Shown here: in pieces, positions 18,665 to 26,085 of the stretch
How positions within the stretch are numbered: the first letter of the stretch is position 1
How the letters are laid out: each line of letters opens with the position of its first letter
DNA from: Pseudidiomarina donghaiensis
GTDB taxonomy: Bacteria; Pseudomonadota; Gammaproteobacteria; Enterobacterales; Alteromonadaceae
Assembly (NCBI RefSeq): GCF_900116895.1
Contig: NZ_FPCF01000004.1
Coordinates: forward strand, 62,001-126,000
DNA length: 64,000 nt
Reading direction: 5' to 3'
Program-made: the position numbers and the translations under genes
The notes under the pieces: generated by a model
Databases searched by the model: none
Told to the model about the DNA's origin: nothing
The model's input: only the letters and a program-made list of their open reading frames with translations

Positions 18665-19117
18665 ATGGAAATTATTCTATTAGACAAAATTGCCAACTTA
18701 GGTAGCTTGGGTGACCAAGTTTCAGTTAAGTCTGGCTATGCACGTAACTTTTTGTTCCCACAAGGTAAAGCAGTTCCTGCAACCGAAGCGAACATTAAAG
18801 TATTTGAAGAGCGCCGTGCTGAACTTGAAGCCAAATTGGCTGAAGAGTTAGCAGCTGCGCAAGCTCGTGCAGAAAAAATTAATGCACTTGACCCAGTCGT
18901 TATCGGCTCTAAAGCTGGTGACGAAGGTAAATTGTTTGGTTCAATCGGTACGCGCGACATCGCTGATGCAGTTACTGCAGCTGGCGTTGAAGTGGTTAAA
19001 GCCGAAGTATTGTTACCAAACGGTACCTTGCGTGAAGTTGGCGAATACGACATCGAGTTGCACTTGCACTCAGACGTATTTGCAACGGTTAAATTGCAAG
19101 TTGTTGCTGCTGACTAA
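18665..19117 (+). CDS. rplI: 50S ribosomal protein L9
   Basis: L9 is an elongated two-domain protein at the base of the L1 stalk that limits frameshifting. It has 150 residues (E. coli 149). The N-terminal rRNA-binding domain includes [20 protein letters not shown], a long alanine/glutamate-rich connecting helix follows, and the C-terminal domain includes [15 protein letters not shown]. It is the last gene of the operon and is followed by a strong terminator. Confidence 0.98.
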   Translation: MEIILLDKIANLGSLGDQVSVKSGYARNFLFPQGKAVPATEANIKVFEERRAELEAKLAEELAAAQARAEKINALDPVVIGSKAGDEGKLFGSIGTRDIADAVTAAGVEVVKAEVLLPNGTLREVGEYDIELHLHSDVFATVKLQVVAAD

Positions 19118-19140
19118 TTTAGTCGCCGCAAGCAAATTAA

Positions 19141-19170
19141 AAAAGCTGTCCATTTGGGCAGCTTTTTTTT
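19141..19170 (+). terminator. Rho-independent terminator after rplI
   Basis: AAAAGCTGTCC (19141-19151) pairs with GGGCAGCTTTT (19156-19166) around an ATTT loop, with one G-T pair, and runs into a stretch of T residues. It closes the rpsF operon, so the ECF sigma gene 100 bases downstream needs its own promoter. Confidence 0.9.
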
Positions 19171-19271
19171 TGGATTTTTTATGACGCGCTGTAAACCTTG
19201 TCGTAATTACATGCGACATACTTAGTAACTGAACAAGAATCGCTGTACAAAATGCCAAGATAGGAATTCCA

Positions 19272-19841
19272 GTGACAGCTCAAATTTTAACAACAGCGTA
19301 TTTTGATGACCCAGATGTGAAACTTGCGCAACAAGCAGGGCAGGGCGACTTAAATGCGTTTCGAAAAATATATGATCGACATCATCGGCGCGTTTACGGC
19401 TTGGTGTTACGTCTAGCCGGCGATTTTGATATGGCGAACGATGTGACTCAAGAGGTTTTTATTCAGCTCTGGAAACATTTGTCGAGCTTTCGTGCAGAAA
19501 GTAAATTCAGTACCTGGTTACATACCGTGGCCACGCGCGTTGCAATAACTGAGTTGCGTAAACAAAGCCGCCGTATTCAACAGTTACAGCTAGCCGGAGA
19601 TGAACAGGCTCACTTCGAGCAGCAGTTGGTGCACAGTGACTGCCCAGATTTGGGGCGCCTTGATGGGCTGATTCAGCGGCTGCCCCTACAAATGCGTTGG
19701 GTGTTTGTGCTGCATTGCCTAGAGGGAATGCGTCATGAAGACGTCGCGGAAGAACTAGGTATAGCTGTCGGTACAAGTAAAGCGCAGGTGCACCGCGCCA
19801 GAACGTTATTAGAGGAGTGGTTAAGCGATGACAACGCCTAA
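19272..19841 (+). CDS. ECF-type RNA polymerase sigma factor
   Basis: This extracytoplasmic-function sigma factor (189 residues) should direct RNA polymerase to a small regulon under envelope or similar stress. Region 2 is clear at about 25-90 (ANDVTQEVFIQLWKHL, then STWLHTVATRVAI). Region 4 lies at about 130-180, with a helix-turn-helix in HEDVAEELGIAVGTSKAQVHRAR. The start is a GTG with TAGGAA about six bases upstream. It overlaps the next gene by 14 bases, as sigma/anti-sigma pairs often do. The signal it senses is unknown. Confidence 0.93.
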   Translation: MTAQILTTAYFDDPDVKLAQQAGQGDLNAFRKIYDRHHRRVYGLVLRLAGDFDMANDVTQEVFIQLWKHLSSFRAESKFSTWLHTVATRVAITELRKQSRRIQQLQLAGDEQAHFEQQLVHSDCPDLGRLDGLIQRLPLQMRWVFVLHCLEGMRHEDVAEELGIAVGTSKAQVHRARTLLEEWLSDDNA

Positions 19842-20373
19842 TAATAGTGCACGCATAGCATTAGATTCGTTAATAAACGACACCATGCAACATGGCGCTG
19901 AAGTAGCGCCGCCCAAAGACCTATGGCGTGGCATTGAAGCGAGCATTAGCCGTCAGCAACTGCGCTCGCAGCTACAACCAACTCATGGTTGGCGCTGGGC
20001 CACGGGTATTGCAGCATCACTTTTTGTGGCTGTTGGTGTGTTTATGGGCACCTACACCATGCCGGCGCCGGAAGTTGGCACAAACTCAGAAACCCAAGCC
20101 CACATGAACCTGCTTGCCATGATCACGGAACAACACCAAAAGCAACGTGATTTGTTATTGACGAATTACCAAGACGCTGGGCTGACGCCCACATTTAATG
20201 AATTAGAGGTTGAGTTACAGCAATTGCGCGAAGCGGCAATGAAAGTCACCCAACAGTTGCAACAAGAACCGAATAATTCAGAGCTATGGAAGTTCCTTCA
20301 GTGGTTACATCAACAGGAACTTGAGTTATTGAAAACTATGTATATACAGCCGCGCACTTATCAGCAGGCCTAA
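19828..20373 (+). CDS. Putative membrane anti-sigma factor
   Basis: This 181-residue protein has a cytoplasmic N-terminal region, one membrane helix at about residues 60-78 (TGIAASLFVAVGVFMG) and a periplasmic glutamine/leucine-rich helical tail. Its overlap with the ECF sigma gene and its single-span topology point to an anti-sigma factor. The zinc-binding HxxxCxxC motif of many anti-sigma factors is absent, so assignment rests on context. The tail resembles the heptad-rich periplasmic part of metal- or stress-sensing anti-sigma proteins. Confidence 0.7.
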   Translation: MTTPNNSARIALDSLINDTMQHGAEVAPPKDLWRGIEASISRQQLRSQLQPTHGWRWATGIAASLFVAVGVFMGTYTMPAPEVGTNSETQAHMNLLAMITEQHQKQRDLLLTNYQDAGLTPTFNELEVELQQLREAAMKVTQQLQQEPNNSELWKFLQWLHQQELELLKTMYIQPRTYQQA

Positions 20374-20423
20374 TGAAGCAAAGCTAATTAAAGCCAAATA
20401 AAGTACAACTGAGGAGCTTACTT

Positions 20424-21374
20424 ATGAATAAATTAATCCAAATGGCGATTGCCGGCACTCTATTACTGGTACCGAATTTGGTTGTTGCCAAGGGCCAGCA
20501 AGTTAATCAACAGCTTGAGGTACCAACCAACGCACGAGTGGTGATTGACACCATGCGTGGTAAAGTTGATGTGCAAGGAACGAATGCGAATGTGGCCAAG
20601 GTTGTTGGTACCATTGATGAGAATGCTGAAGACTTTATTTTTGAGCTGAATGGCAATACCTTAACTATTCACGTAAAAATGCCCAACCGCGGTAACTTCA
20701 GTAATAACGACGGTAACGATTTAAAAATTAGCCTACCAAACACCGCCCGTGTTGAGGCGCAAAGCGTATCTGCTGACTTTAATGTAAACGCGTTTACCGG
20801 CAGTGTTGTGGTGAGCAGCGTTAGCGGCGATATTACGGCAACCCGATTAACTGGCGGTGCTAACTTAGAAACGGTTAGCGGCGATATTGAAGGGCGTAAC
20901 TTAGCCGGCGAATTGACCTTACAAAGTGTCAGTGGTGATGTCGAAGACCAAGGCAGTGATAGTTCGCGTGCAACCTATGGAACAGTAAGCGGTGACGTAA
21001 AAGCAACAACCAACGCCCGTGTGGTTCGTGCTGAAGCGGTATCTGGCGACGTACAACTGAATCTTGCTAGCGTAGACTCACTGCATATTAATAATGTCAG
21101 TGGGGACGTTGAAGTATCAACTGCGCTTAATGAGCGGGCCCGGGTTAATGTTGAAACGGTTAGTGGCGATACAACGTTGAAATTGCGTGGCGATATTCAT
21201 GCAGATATAGACGCCCGTGCTAGCGCTGGTGGTGACATTGTGAACCGCCTAAACCAAGTAAAAGCAGAACAAGGCAAATATGGAATGGGACAAAGCTTGA
21301 AGCTTGAACTTGGCGAGCGCAGTAGTTCCATGAGCTTGCGCAGTGTAAGCGGCACTATTGTGTTGGAAAAATAG
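20424..21374 (+). CDS. Exported DUF4097 beta-helix protein
   Basis: This 316-residue protein has a Sec signal peptide (LIQMAIAGTLLLVPNLVVAKG) and then a repetitive beta-rich body of the DUF4097 type. The motif VSGD occurs seven times between about residues 133 and 255 (for example SSVSGDIT, ETVSGDIE, QSVSGDVE), with a final VSGT near the end, as expected of a right-handed beta-solenoid. It follows the sigma/anti-sigma pair with a good GAGGAG site and is probably the regulon's main output. Members of the family are envelope proteins of unknown role. Confidence 0.8.
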   Translation: MNKLIQMAIAGTLLLVPNLVVAKGQQVNQQLEVPTNARVVIDTMRGKVDVQGTNANVAKVVGTIDENAEDFIFELNGNTLTIHVKMPNRGNFSNNDGNDLKISLPNTARVEAQSVSADFNVNAFTGSVVVSSVSGDITATRLTGGANLETVSGDIEGRNLAGELTLQSVSGDVEDQGSDSSRATYGTVSGDVKATTNARVVRAEAVSGDVQLNLASVDSLHINNVSGDVEVSTALNERARVNVETVSGDTTLKLRGDIHADIDARASAGGDIVNRLNQVKAEQGKYGMGQSLKLELGERSSSMSLRSVSGTIVLEK

Positions 21375-21408
21375 CAACATGAATTTCATTGAGTACATGA
21401 GCTCAACA

Positions 21409-21443
21409 AGCAAATCAGCAAATTTATGCTGATTTGCTTTCTT
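21409..21443 (+). terminator. Probable terminator after the DUF4097 gene
   Basis: AGCAAATCAGCA (21409-21420) pairs perfectly with TGCTGATTTGCT (21427-21438) around a six-base loop, followed by TTCTTC. The stem is long, but the T-tract is broken by C residues. It separates the ECF module from dnaB. Confidence 0.7.
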
Positions 21444-21504
21444 CGTGTCGTATGATTTTGTATAGTCTCGCATGGTTATTTGATATTTACTCACTGAGAC
21501 ATTC

Positions 21505-22935
21505 ATGGCAGAAAAGCGCACGACCAAGCAAGCATGGCAAGGACAGCAAAAACCTAAAGACGCCAAACTTGACGCGATAAAAACACCCCCTCATTCGATT
21601 GAAGCAGAGCAATCGGTGTTGGGTGGCCTTATGCTGGATAATCAGGCATGGGATACTATTGCGGGTGAGTTAATTGCCGATGACTTTTATCATCGCGGAC
21701 ACCGGTTAATCTTTCGTGCTATGCATCATTTGTCTGAACGCACCCAGCCAATCGACTTGGTAACAGTGTCTGAAGTTTTAGAAGCTTCCGGCGAGCTTCA
21801 AGACGTTGGCGGTTTTGCCTACCTTGGCGAAATAGCTAAAAACACCCCCAGTGCCGCCAATATTCGTGCGTATGCACAAATAGTGCGCGAGCGGGCAATT
21901 CTGCGTGAAATGATCGCTGCGGCGAATGAAATTGCGGAGTCAGGTTTTGATACGCAAAACCGAACCTCTAGTGAGCTGTTAGATATTGCAGAAAGCAAAG
22001 TTTTTCAGATTGCCGAAAAGCGTACTAGCGCCAATGAAGGGCCCCAGCCAATTTCCCCAATTTTGCAAAAAACCATCGACCGTATTGATGAACTTAGTCG
22101 CAACAAGAACCACAACGGTATTACCGGTGCTTCAACGGGCTTCTTAGATCTCGATCAAATGACAGCAGGTTTGCAGCCCTCAGACTTGATCATTGTTGCC
22201 GCTCGGCCTTCGATGGGTAAAACCACCTTTGCCATGAACTTATGTGAAAACGTGGCAATGCGCAAAGACAAGCCAGTACTGGTGTTTAGTCTTGAGATGC
22301 CGTCAGAACAAATCATGATGCGTATGTTGGCGTCGCTAAGTCATGTTGATCAAACACGTATTCGTACTGGGCGTCTTGAAGAAGACGAATGGTCGCGTAT
22401 TGCATCAACGATCAATATTCTAAAAGACAAGAACAATATTTTTATCGACGACTCATCAGGTTTAACCCCAACCGAAGTACGTTCACGTGCGCGGCGGGTT
22501 TATCGTGAGAGTGGTGGGTTGTCGATGATTATGGTCGATTATCTTCAGTTGATGACTGTGCCTGGCATGGCAGAGAACCGAACCCTCGAAATTGCCGAGA
22601 TTTCGCGCTCGCTTAAAGCGTTAGCGAAAGAGCTTGAAGTGCCGGTGGTGGCATTGTCGCAGCTGAACCGTTCACTTGAGCAGCGGACCAATAAGCGTCC
22701 GGTAAACTCAGACTTACGTGAGTCGGGTTCAATAGAGCAAGATGCCGACGTGATCATGTTTATTTATCGTGATGAAGTTTACCACCCTGAAACCGAAGAA
22801 AAAGGTGTGGCTGAGGTCATTATCGGTAAGCAGCGTAATGGCCCTATCGGTAGCGTTAAACTAAAATTCCAAGGGCATTACTCGAAGTTTGATAACCTGG
22901 CAAAAATTGATTTACCAGACGGGCCAGATTATTAA
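21505..22935 (+). CDS. dnaB: Replicative DNA helicase DnaB
   Basis: DnaB is the hexameric 5'-3' helicase that unwinds DNA at the replication fork. It has 476 residues (E. coli 471). The N-terminal primase-interaction domain begins PPHSIEAEQSVLGGLMLD. The RecA-like motor has Walker A at ARPSMGKTT, the MIMVDYLQLM Walker B strand and the SDLRESGSIEQDAD segment. No intein is present. A TATAGT -10 box at 21461-21466 is a plausible promoter element. Its stop overlaps the convergent zur gene by four bases. Confidence 0.98.
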   Translation: MAEKRTTKQAWQGQQKPKDAKLDAIKTPPHSIEAEQSVLGGLMLDNQAWDTIAGELIADDFYHRGHRLIFRAMHHLSERTQPIDLVTVSEVLEASGELQDVGGFAYLGEIAKNTPSAANIRAYAQIVRERAILREMIAAANEIAESGFDTQNRTSSELLDIAESKVFQIAEKRTSANEGPQPISPILQKTIDRIDELSRNKNHNGITGASTGFLDLDQMTAGLQPSDLIIVAARPSMGKTTFAMNLCENVAMRKDKPVLVFSLEMPSEQIMMRMLASLSHVDQTRIRTGRLEEDEWSRIASTINILKDKNNIFIDDSSGLTPTEVRSRARRVYRESGGLSMIMVDYLQLMTVPGMAENRTLEIAEISRSLKALAKELEVPVVALSQLNRSLEQRTNKRPVNSDLRESGSIEQDADVIMFIYRDEVYHPETEEKGVAEVIIGKQRNGPIGSVKLKFQGHYSKFDNLAKIDLPDGPDY

Positions 22936-23372
22936 TGACAGGCTTTACACAGACCATGCGCTTCAATGGTCTGTGACGCCACCTGAAACTCTTGGCTTTC
23001 CGCTTGTTTGCGCAGTGCGTCATATACCCCATCTGACTGAATTTCTTGTACCGAACCACATTGAACACAAATAAGCATTTGTACTGGGTGCTGATGGTCA
23101 AAGTGACTGCATAGCACATAACTATTGGATGAGGTTATTTTATGAACAAAACCTTGTTCTTGCAGAAAATCTAGTGCGCGATAAATGGTTGGAGGTTTCG
23201 CATTAGGAACCGCAGCTTTTAACTTATCGAGCAGGTCATAGGCGCCGATCGCGCCTTCTTGTTCAGCTAATATTTCAAACACCTCGCGGCGCGCTGGTGT
23301 TAACCGCGCCCCACGTTGCTCGCATAATTTTTGCGCTTTATTGACTAAACGCTGAGTATCTAATGTGTTCAT
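22932..23372 (-). CDS. zur: Fur-family regulator, probably Zur
   Basis: This is a 146-residue Fur-family winged-helix repressor. The DNA-binding half contains RLTPARREVFEIL and PPTIYRALDFLQEQGFVHKI. The metal-binding half has SHFDHQHPVQMLICVQCG and a C-terminal CKAC, giving the two CxxC pairs of a structural zinc site. The sequence is closer to Zur (zinc uptake control) than Fur, judged by the N-terminal QKLCEQRGARLTPAR and the short length. No zinc-uptake genes are in this window. It converges with dnaB. Confidence 0.82.
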   Translation of the reverse strand: MNTLDTQRLVNKAQKLCEQRGARLTPARREVFEILAEQEGAIGAYDLLDKLKAAVPNAKPPTIYRALDFLQEQGFVHKITSSNSYVLCSHFDHQHPVQMLICVQCGSVQEIQSDGVYDALRKQAESQEFQVASQTIEAHGLCKACH

Positions 23373-23463
23373 ATTTGGCAGTTTATCACGCAGGTTTTAC
23401 GTAAGGAAGATGATTTGTATCGCATAGTTCGATATGTTAACTTTTTTCCAACAGGGGGTATTC

Positions 23464-24321
23464 ATGCAAGCAAAGTCTATAGTGCCATGGTTAATTGTCG
23501 CGACGTGTTTGGTGTTATTTGTTTCAACAGCCCGAGCTCAGTTACCCGATTACTTCACCGACAGCAGTAGTAAAGAGTATCGTGAAGTGCTTTATCATCT
23601 TCAGGCATTACTGCCCCCTGATGCGGTGCTAAAAGATAACCCATTAGCGTACTCTTTCTTCATAACGCCATATGCGCAGCTTGATGTTCGGCCAACTAAA
23701 TTTACCAACCCTGAACATCGTGCAGAGTTTGCTAATTTCAACTTTGGTGCGATTGGTGCAATGTACACTGGTACACCGCAATATATTAAAAATCTAGCTG
23801 CAGCGGTGTTGTGCCGAAATGACGATTGCCATCAGGACAAAGCAGAACATGTTGCAGCTTTTATTCAAGTGGCGGATCAGGAGCTGAAGCTACTCGCGAA
23901 AAGTGAACAATTATCCATTGTACAGCAGTCAAATGATCAGCTTTTTCGTATCAATAATGCGTTTTTTGTTGGGCCTAGTGTCACCGTATATGAACCATCG
24001 GCTGTAGCTGGCTTTGTACCTTCGGCGCATACGACGCAATTTGAACGAATTGAGCAGGCGCCGTCTGAAATTGCGCAGTTGCGTGCGCTTTCCATGCCTT
24101 TGCGAAAGCTCATGGCCTCACACAAAATTGCTGCCATTGAACGGCATAATAATGGCGCGCTAAATATCATCGTCGCAGGTTTCGCCGATAACCAGTATGG
24201 CGCCGTTTGGAAAGAGTCTGGCCTTACCTTGCCGAGCAAGGGTGATAAAAATTGGGCTGGGTTTGAATATCAAGAGCTTTTGCCGATAAGCGCTAAGGCT
24301 TTTTATTATCAAACTAACTAG
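23464..24321 (+). CDS. Unrecognised exported protein
   Basis: I do not recognise this 285-residue protein. A Sec signal peptide is clear (WLIVATCLVLFVSTARAQ, cleavage after ARA). I placed the start at the ATG at 23464 because AGGGGG lies about six bases upstream; an ATG at 23434 would add ten residues without such a site. The mature part has one cysteine pair (CRNDDC, near residue 120) that could form a disulfide. It is monocistronic, divergent from zur and followed by dusA with its own promoter. A Zur-controlled periplasmic role is possible, but no Zur box is clear. Confidence 0.65.
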   Translation: MQAKSIVPWLIVATCLVLFVSTARAQLPDYFTDSSSKEYREVLYHLQALLPPDAVLKDNPLAYSFFITPYAQLDVRPTKFTNPEHRAEFANFNFGAIGAMYTGTPQYIKNLAAAVLCRNDDCHQDKAEHVAAFIQVADQELKLLAKSEQLSIVQQSNDQLFRINNAFFVGPSVTVYEPSAVAGFVPSAHTTQFERIEQAPSEIAQLRALSMPLRKLMASHKIAAIERHNNGALNIIVAGFADNQYGAVWKESGLTLPSKGDKNWAGFEYQELLPISAKAFYYQTN

Positions 24322-24350
24322 TATTTATCAAACAAGTCACCAACCGAAGT

Positions 24351-24379
24351 TAGTCAGGGCTTTTAATTCACGCTATAAT
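24351..24379 (+). promoter_or_regulatory. Candidate promoter of dusA
   Basis: A perfect TATAAT (24374-24379) follows a weak TAGTCA -35 element (24351-24356) at a 17-base spacing, 38 bases before the dusA GTG. Confidence 0.5.
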
Positions 24380-24416
24380 ACGCGCCCGAAAAAACTTTGA
24401 TGGGTTGTAACTCGTT

Positions 24417-25484
24417 GTGACAATACCGAATAAACCTGAATACAATGTCGATGAGTCGCTTGCGTTTAATCGCAAGTTGTCAATCGCGCCAATGCTGGAT
24501 TGGACCGACCGCCATTGTCGTTATTTTCATCGCTTGCTAACACAACACACGGTGCTTTATACCGAAATGGTTACAACCGGCGCCATTATTCACGGCAAAA
24601 TGGACTTTCTGCAATTTGAACCGGCTGAACAGCCAGTGGTATTGCAACTTGGTGGCAGCGACCCAGCGGCCATGGCTGAATGCACGGTTCGGGCCGCTGA
24701 ACGTGGTTATCAAGAAGTGAATATTAACGTTGGCTGCCCTTCTGATCGCGTGCAAAATGGTAGTTTTGGTGCTTGTTTAATGGCTGAGCCACAAACTGTA
24801 GCGGCATGTGTGAAAGCCATGAAAGAGGCTGCACCGAATACCGTTGTTTCCGTGAAAACACGTTTGGGAATTGACGAACACGACAGTGATGAATATTTAC
24901 AGCGGTTTTTAGAGCCGGTGATGGAAGCCGGTTGCGAGTATTTTACCCTGCACGCCCGCAATGCTTGGCTGAAAGGCTTGAGCCCAAAGCAAAACCGAGA
25001 TATTCCGCCACTACGTTATGATCGTGTGTACCGAATGAAGCAGCGTTATCCAGGCTTGCACATTACGATTAACGGCGGAATTAAAACCATTGCCGAAATT
25101 CACCAACACCTAGAACACGTCGATGGCGTCATGATTGGTCGCGAGGCTTATCAGAACCCAATGCTGTTAACAGAATTTGATGCTATATACGGCGCCGCCA
25201 AGCCGGTCGATGTTGCGAATGTTTTGGAACATATGATTTTGTACATGGAGCGCCATGTGGCACAAGGTGGGCGACCGTGGCATGTTGCACGTCATATGAT
25301 TGGGCTTTTTCAAGGTGGTCCAGGTGCAAAGAAATGGCGTCAGCTACTGAGTCAAAAAGGACCGACGGCGACCGATGCGCGAGAACTGATTGAGTCAGCT
25401 TATGCAGAAGTGACGACTGCGCGTGCGCGGTTTGACCAACATTTAGCCGAATTAGCGATGCGCCAAGAAGCCGAAGACATCTAA
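24417..25484 (+). CDS. dusA: tRNA-dihydrouridine(20/20a) synthase
   Basis: DusA is an FMN/NADPH-dependent enzyme that reduces uridine 20/20a in the tRNA D-loop to dihydrouridine. The 355 residues include the FMN-binding TIM barrel, beginning SIAPMLDWTDRHCRYFHRLL. The NVGCPSDRVQNGSFGACLM motif holds the catalytic cysteine, and a C-terminal helical domain follows. The start is GTG. The stop codon is about 75 bases before a sigma-54 promoter. Confidence 0.95.
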   Translation: MTIPNKPEYNVDESLAFNRKLSIAPMLDWTDRHCRYFHRLLTQHTVLYTEMVTTGAIIHGKMDFLQFEPAEQPVVLQLGGSDPAAMAECTVRAAERGYQEVNINVGCPSDRVQNGSFGACLMAEPQTVAACVKAMKEAAPNTVVSVKTRLGIDEHDSDEYLQRFLEPVMEAGCEYFTLHARNAWLKGLSPKQNRDIPPLRYDRVYRMKQRYPGLHITINGGIKTIAEIHQHLEHVDGVMIGREAYQNPMLLTEFDAIYGAAKPVDVANVLEHMILYMERHVAQGGRPWHVARHMIGLFQGGPGAKKWRQLLSQKGPTATDARELIESAYAEVTTARARFDQHLAELAMRQEAEDI

Positions 25485-25558
25485 ATCAAAATTATCTTTG
25501 ACAAAAATAATCTCTGCAAATCAATAGCATGTGACATTAATTGTTTGGTGATTAAAAA

Positions 25559-25575
25559 TTGGCACAAGCTTTGCA
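25559..25575 (+). promoter_or_regulatory. Sigma-54 (RpoN) promoter
   Basis: TTGGCAC (25559-25565), five bases, then TTGCA (25571-25575) matches the -24/-12 consensus (TGGCAC-N5-TTGCA) at every key position, with the GG and GC dinucleotides correctly spaced. The predicted start site is near 25586. Sigma-54 promoters need an enhancer-binding ATPase, which is not encoded in this window. The 75 bases upstream are AT-rich and hold no clear paired activator site. Confidence 0.85.
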
Positions 25576-25580
25576 TTACT

Positions 25581-25618
25581 CCTATTGACTAAATTGGCAT
25601 GTTGCCAAACTCAATAGG
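25581..25618 (+). promoter_or_regulatory. Leader hairpin that takes in part of the ribosome-binding site
   Basis: CCTATTGA (25581-25588) is complementary to TCAATAGG (25611-25618), and TTGGCA (25594-25599) to TGCCAA (25603-25608), giving two nested stems. The outer right arm ends in the AGG of the AGGAG ribosome-binding site of the next gene. The expected transcript start (about 25586) falls inside the outer left arm, so the whole outer stem may form only in DNA or in longer transcripts. It could be an operator, a translational switch, or both. Confidence 0.6.
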
Positions 25619-25627
25619 AGAATCCCA

Positions 25628-25900
25628 ATGAAAACCACTATCGCTACTGTTGTATTTGTTTCAAGTTTGCTGAGTAGTCCTGTAATTGCTCAAGAGTCAG
25701 CACCGAAAGACGTTCTTGAATCGTCACTAACGCGCAGTATTCACTATGATGTGAGTGCGGTTCAGCAACAAGTGAAGAACGATAATACACTTGATTTAAT
25801 GCAGTATGTTTCTGATTTTAAATTTGCTCTTAATCCGTCGGCGATTATGGCAACAATCAAAGAAACAGCCACTGACATACTCAGTTACCCTGAGGAATAA
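25628..25900 (+). CDS. Small exported protein driven by sigma-54 (unrecognised)
   Basis: I do not recognise this 90-residue protein. It has a signal peptide (TTIATVVFVSSLLSSPVIAQ, cleavage after VIA), leaving a mature chain of about 70 mostly helical residues that is slightly acidic and lacks cysteines. The ribosome-binding site is AGGAG, seven bases before the ATG. It is the first gene after a near-consensus sigma-54 promoter. A 38-codon membrane-peptide gene follows three bases after its stop. No PEP-CTERM or other sorting motif is present at its C-terminus. A small secreted stress or signalling peptide is possible, but the function is unknown. Confidence 0.75.
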   Translation: MKTTIATVVFVSSLLSSPVIAQESAPKDVLESSLTRSIHYDVSAVQQQVKNDNTLDLMQYVSDFKFALNPSAIMATIKETATDILSYPEE

Positions 25901-25903
25901 TTC

Positions 25904-26020
25904 ATGTGGTTACAACCTGCTTTGTTAGTTGCAATGATGGCTGCACCGGTATTGGGAACAGTGGTTGCCGGTGCGGTCGTTATCGCAACTAACGCGATGA
26001 GTGTCGACAAATCCAAGTGA
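25904..26020 (+). CDS. 38-residue hydrophobic membrane peptide
   Basis: This short gene has an ATG three bases after the upstream stop codon. Its own TGAGGA ribosome-binding site lies seven bases before the start and overlaps the end of the previous gene. The product is almost one continuous membrane helix (LVAMMAAPVLGTVVAGAVVI) with a short polar tail, SVDKSK. The good ribosome-binding site, tight spacing and clean single-helix profile suggest a real gene. It probably works with the 90-residue secreted protein. I know of no matching family. Confidence 0.6.
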   Translation: MWLQPALLVAMMAAPVLGTVVAGAVVIATNAMSVDKSK

Positions 26021-26085
26021 ATGGCCGGTGAACATGTGGTACGCTGATTTCCATCTATACCAACAACAATAGAGGAAGTGTAAGC

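Noticed and set aside
23418-23434. TATCG-N7-CGATA inverted repeat between zur and the secreted protein as a Zur box
   Set aside because: It does not resemble the known AT-rich Zur consensus and is short; not enough to list as an operator.
25628-25900. PEP-CTERM/exosortase substrate, since such genes often have sigma-54 promoters
   Set aside because: The protein ends in SYPEE with no PEP motif, membrane helix or basic tail, so it is not a sorting substrate.
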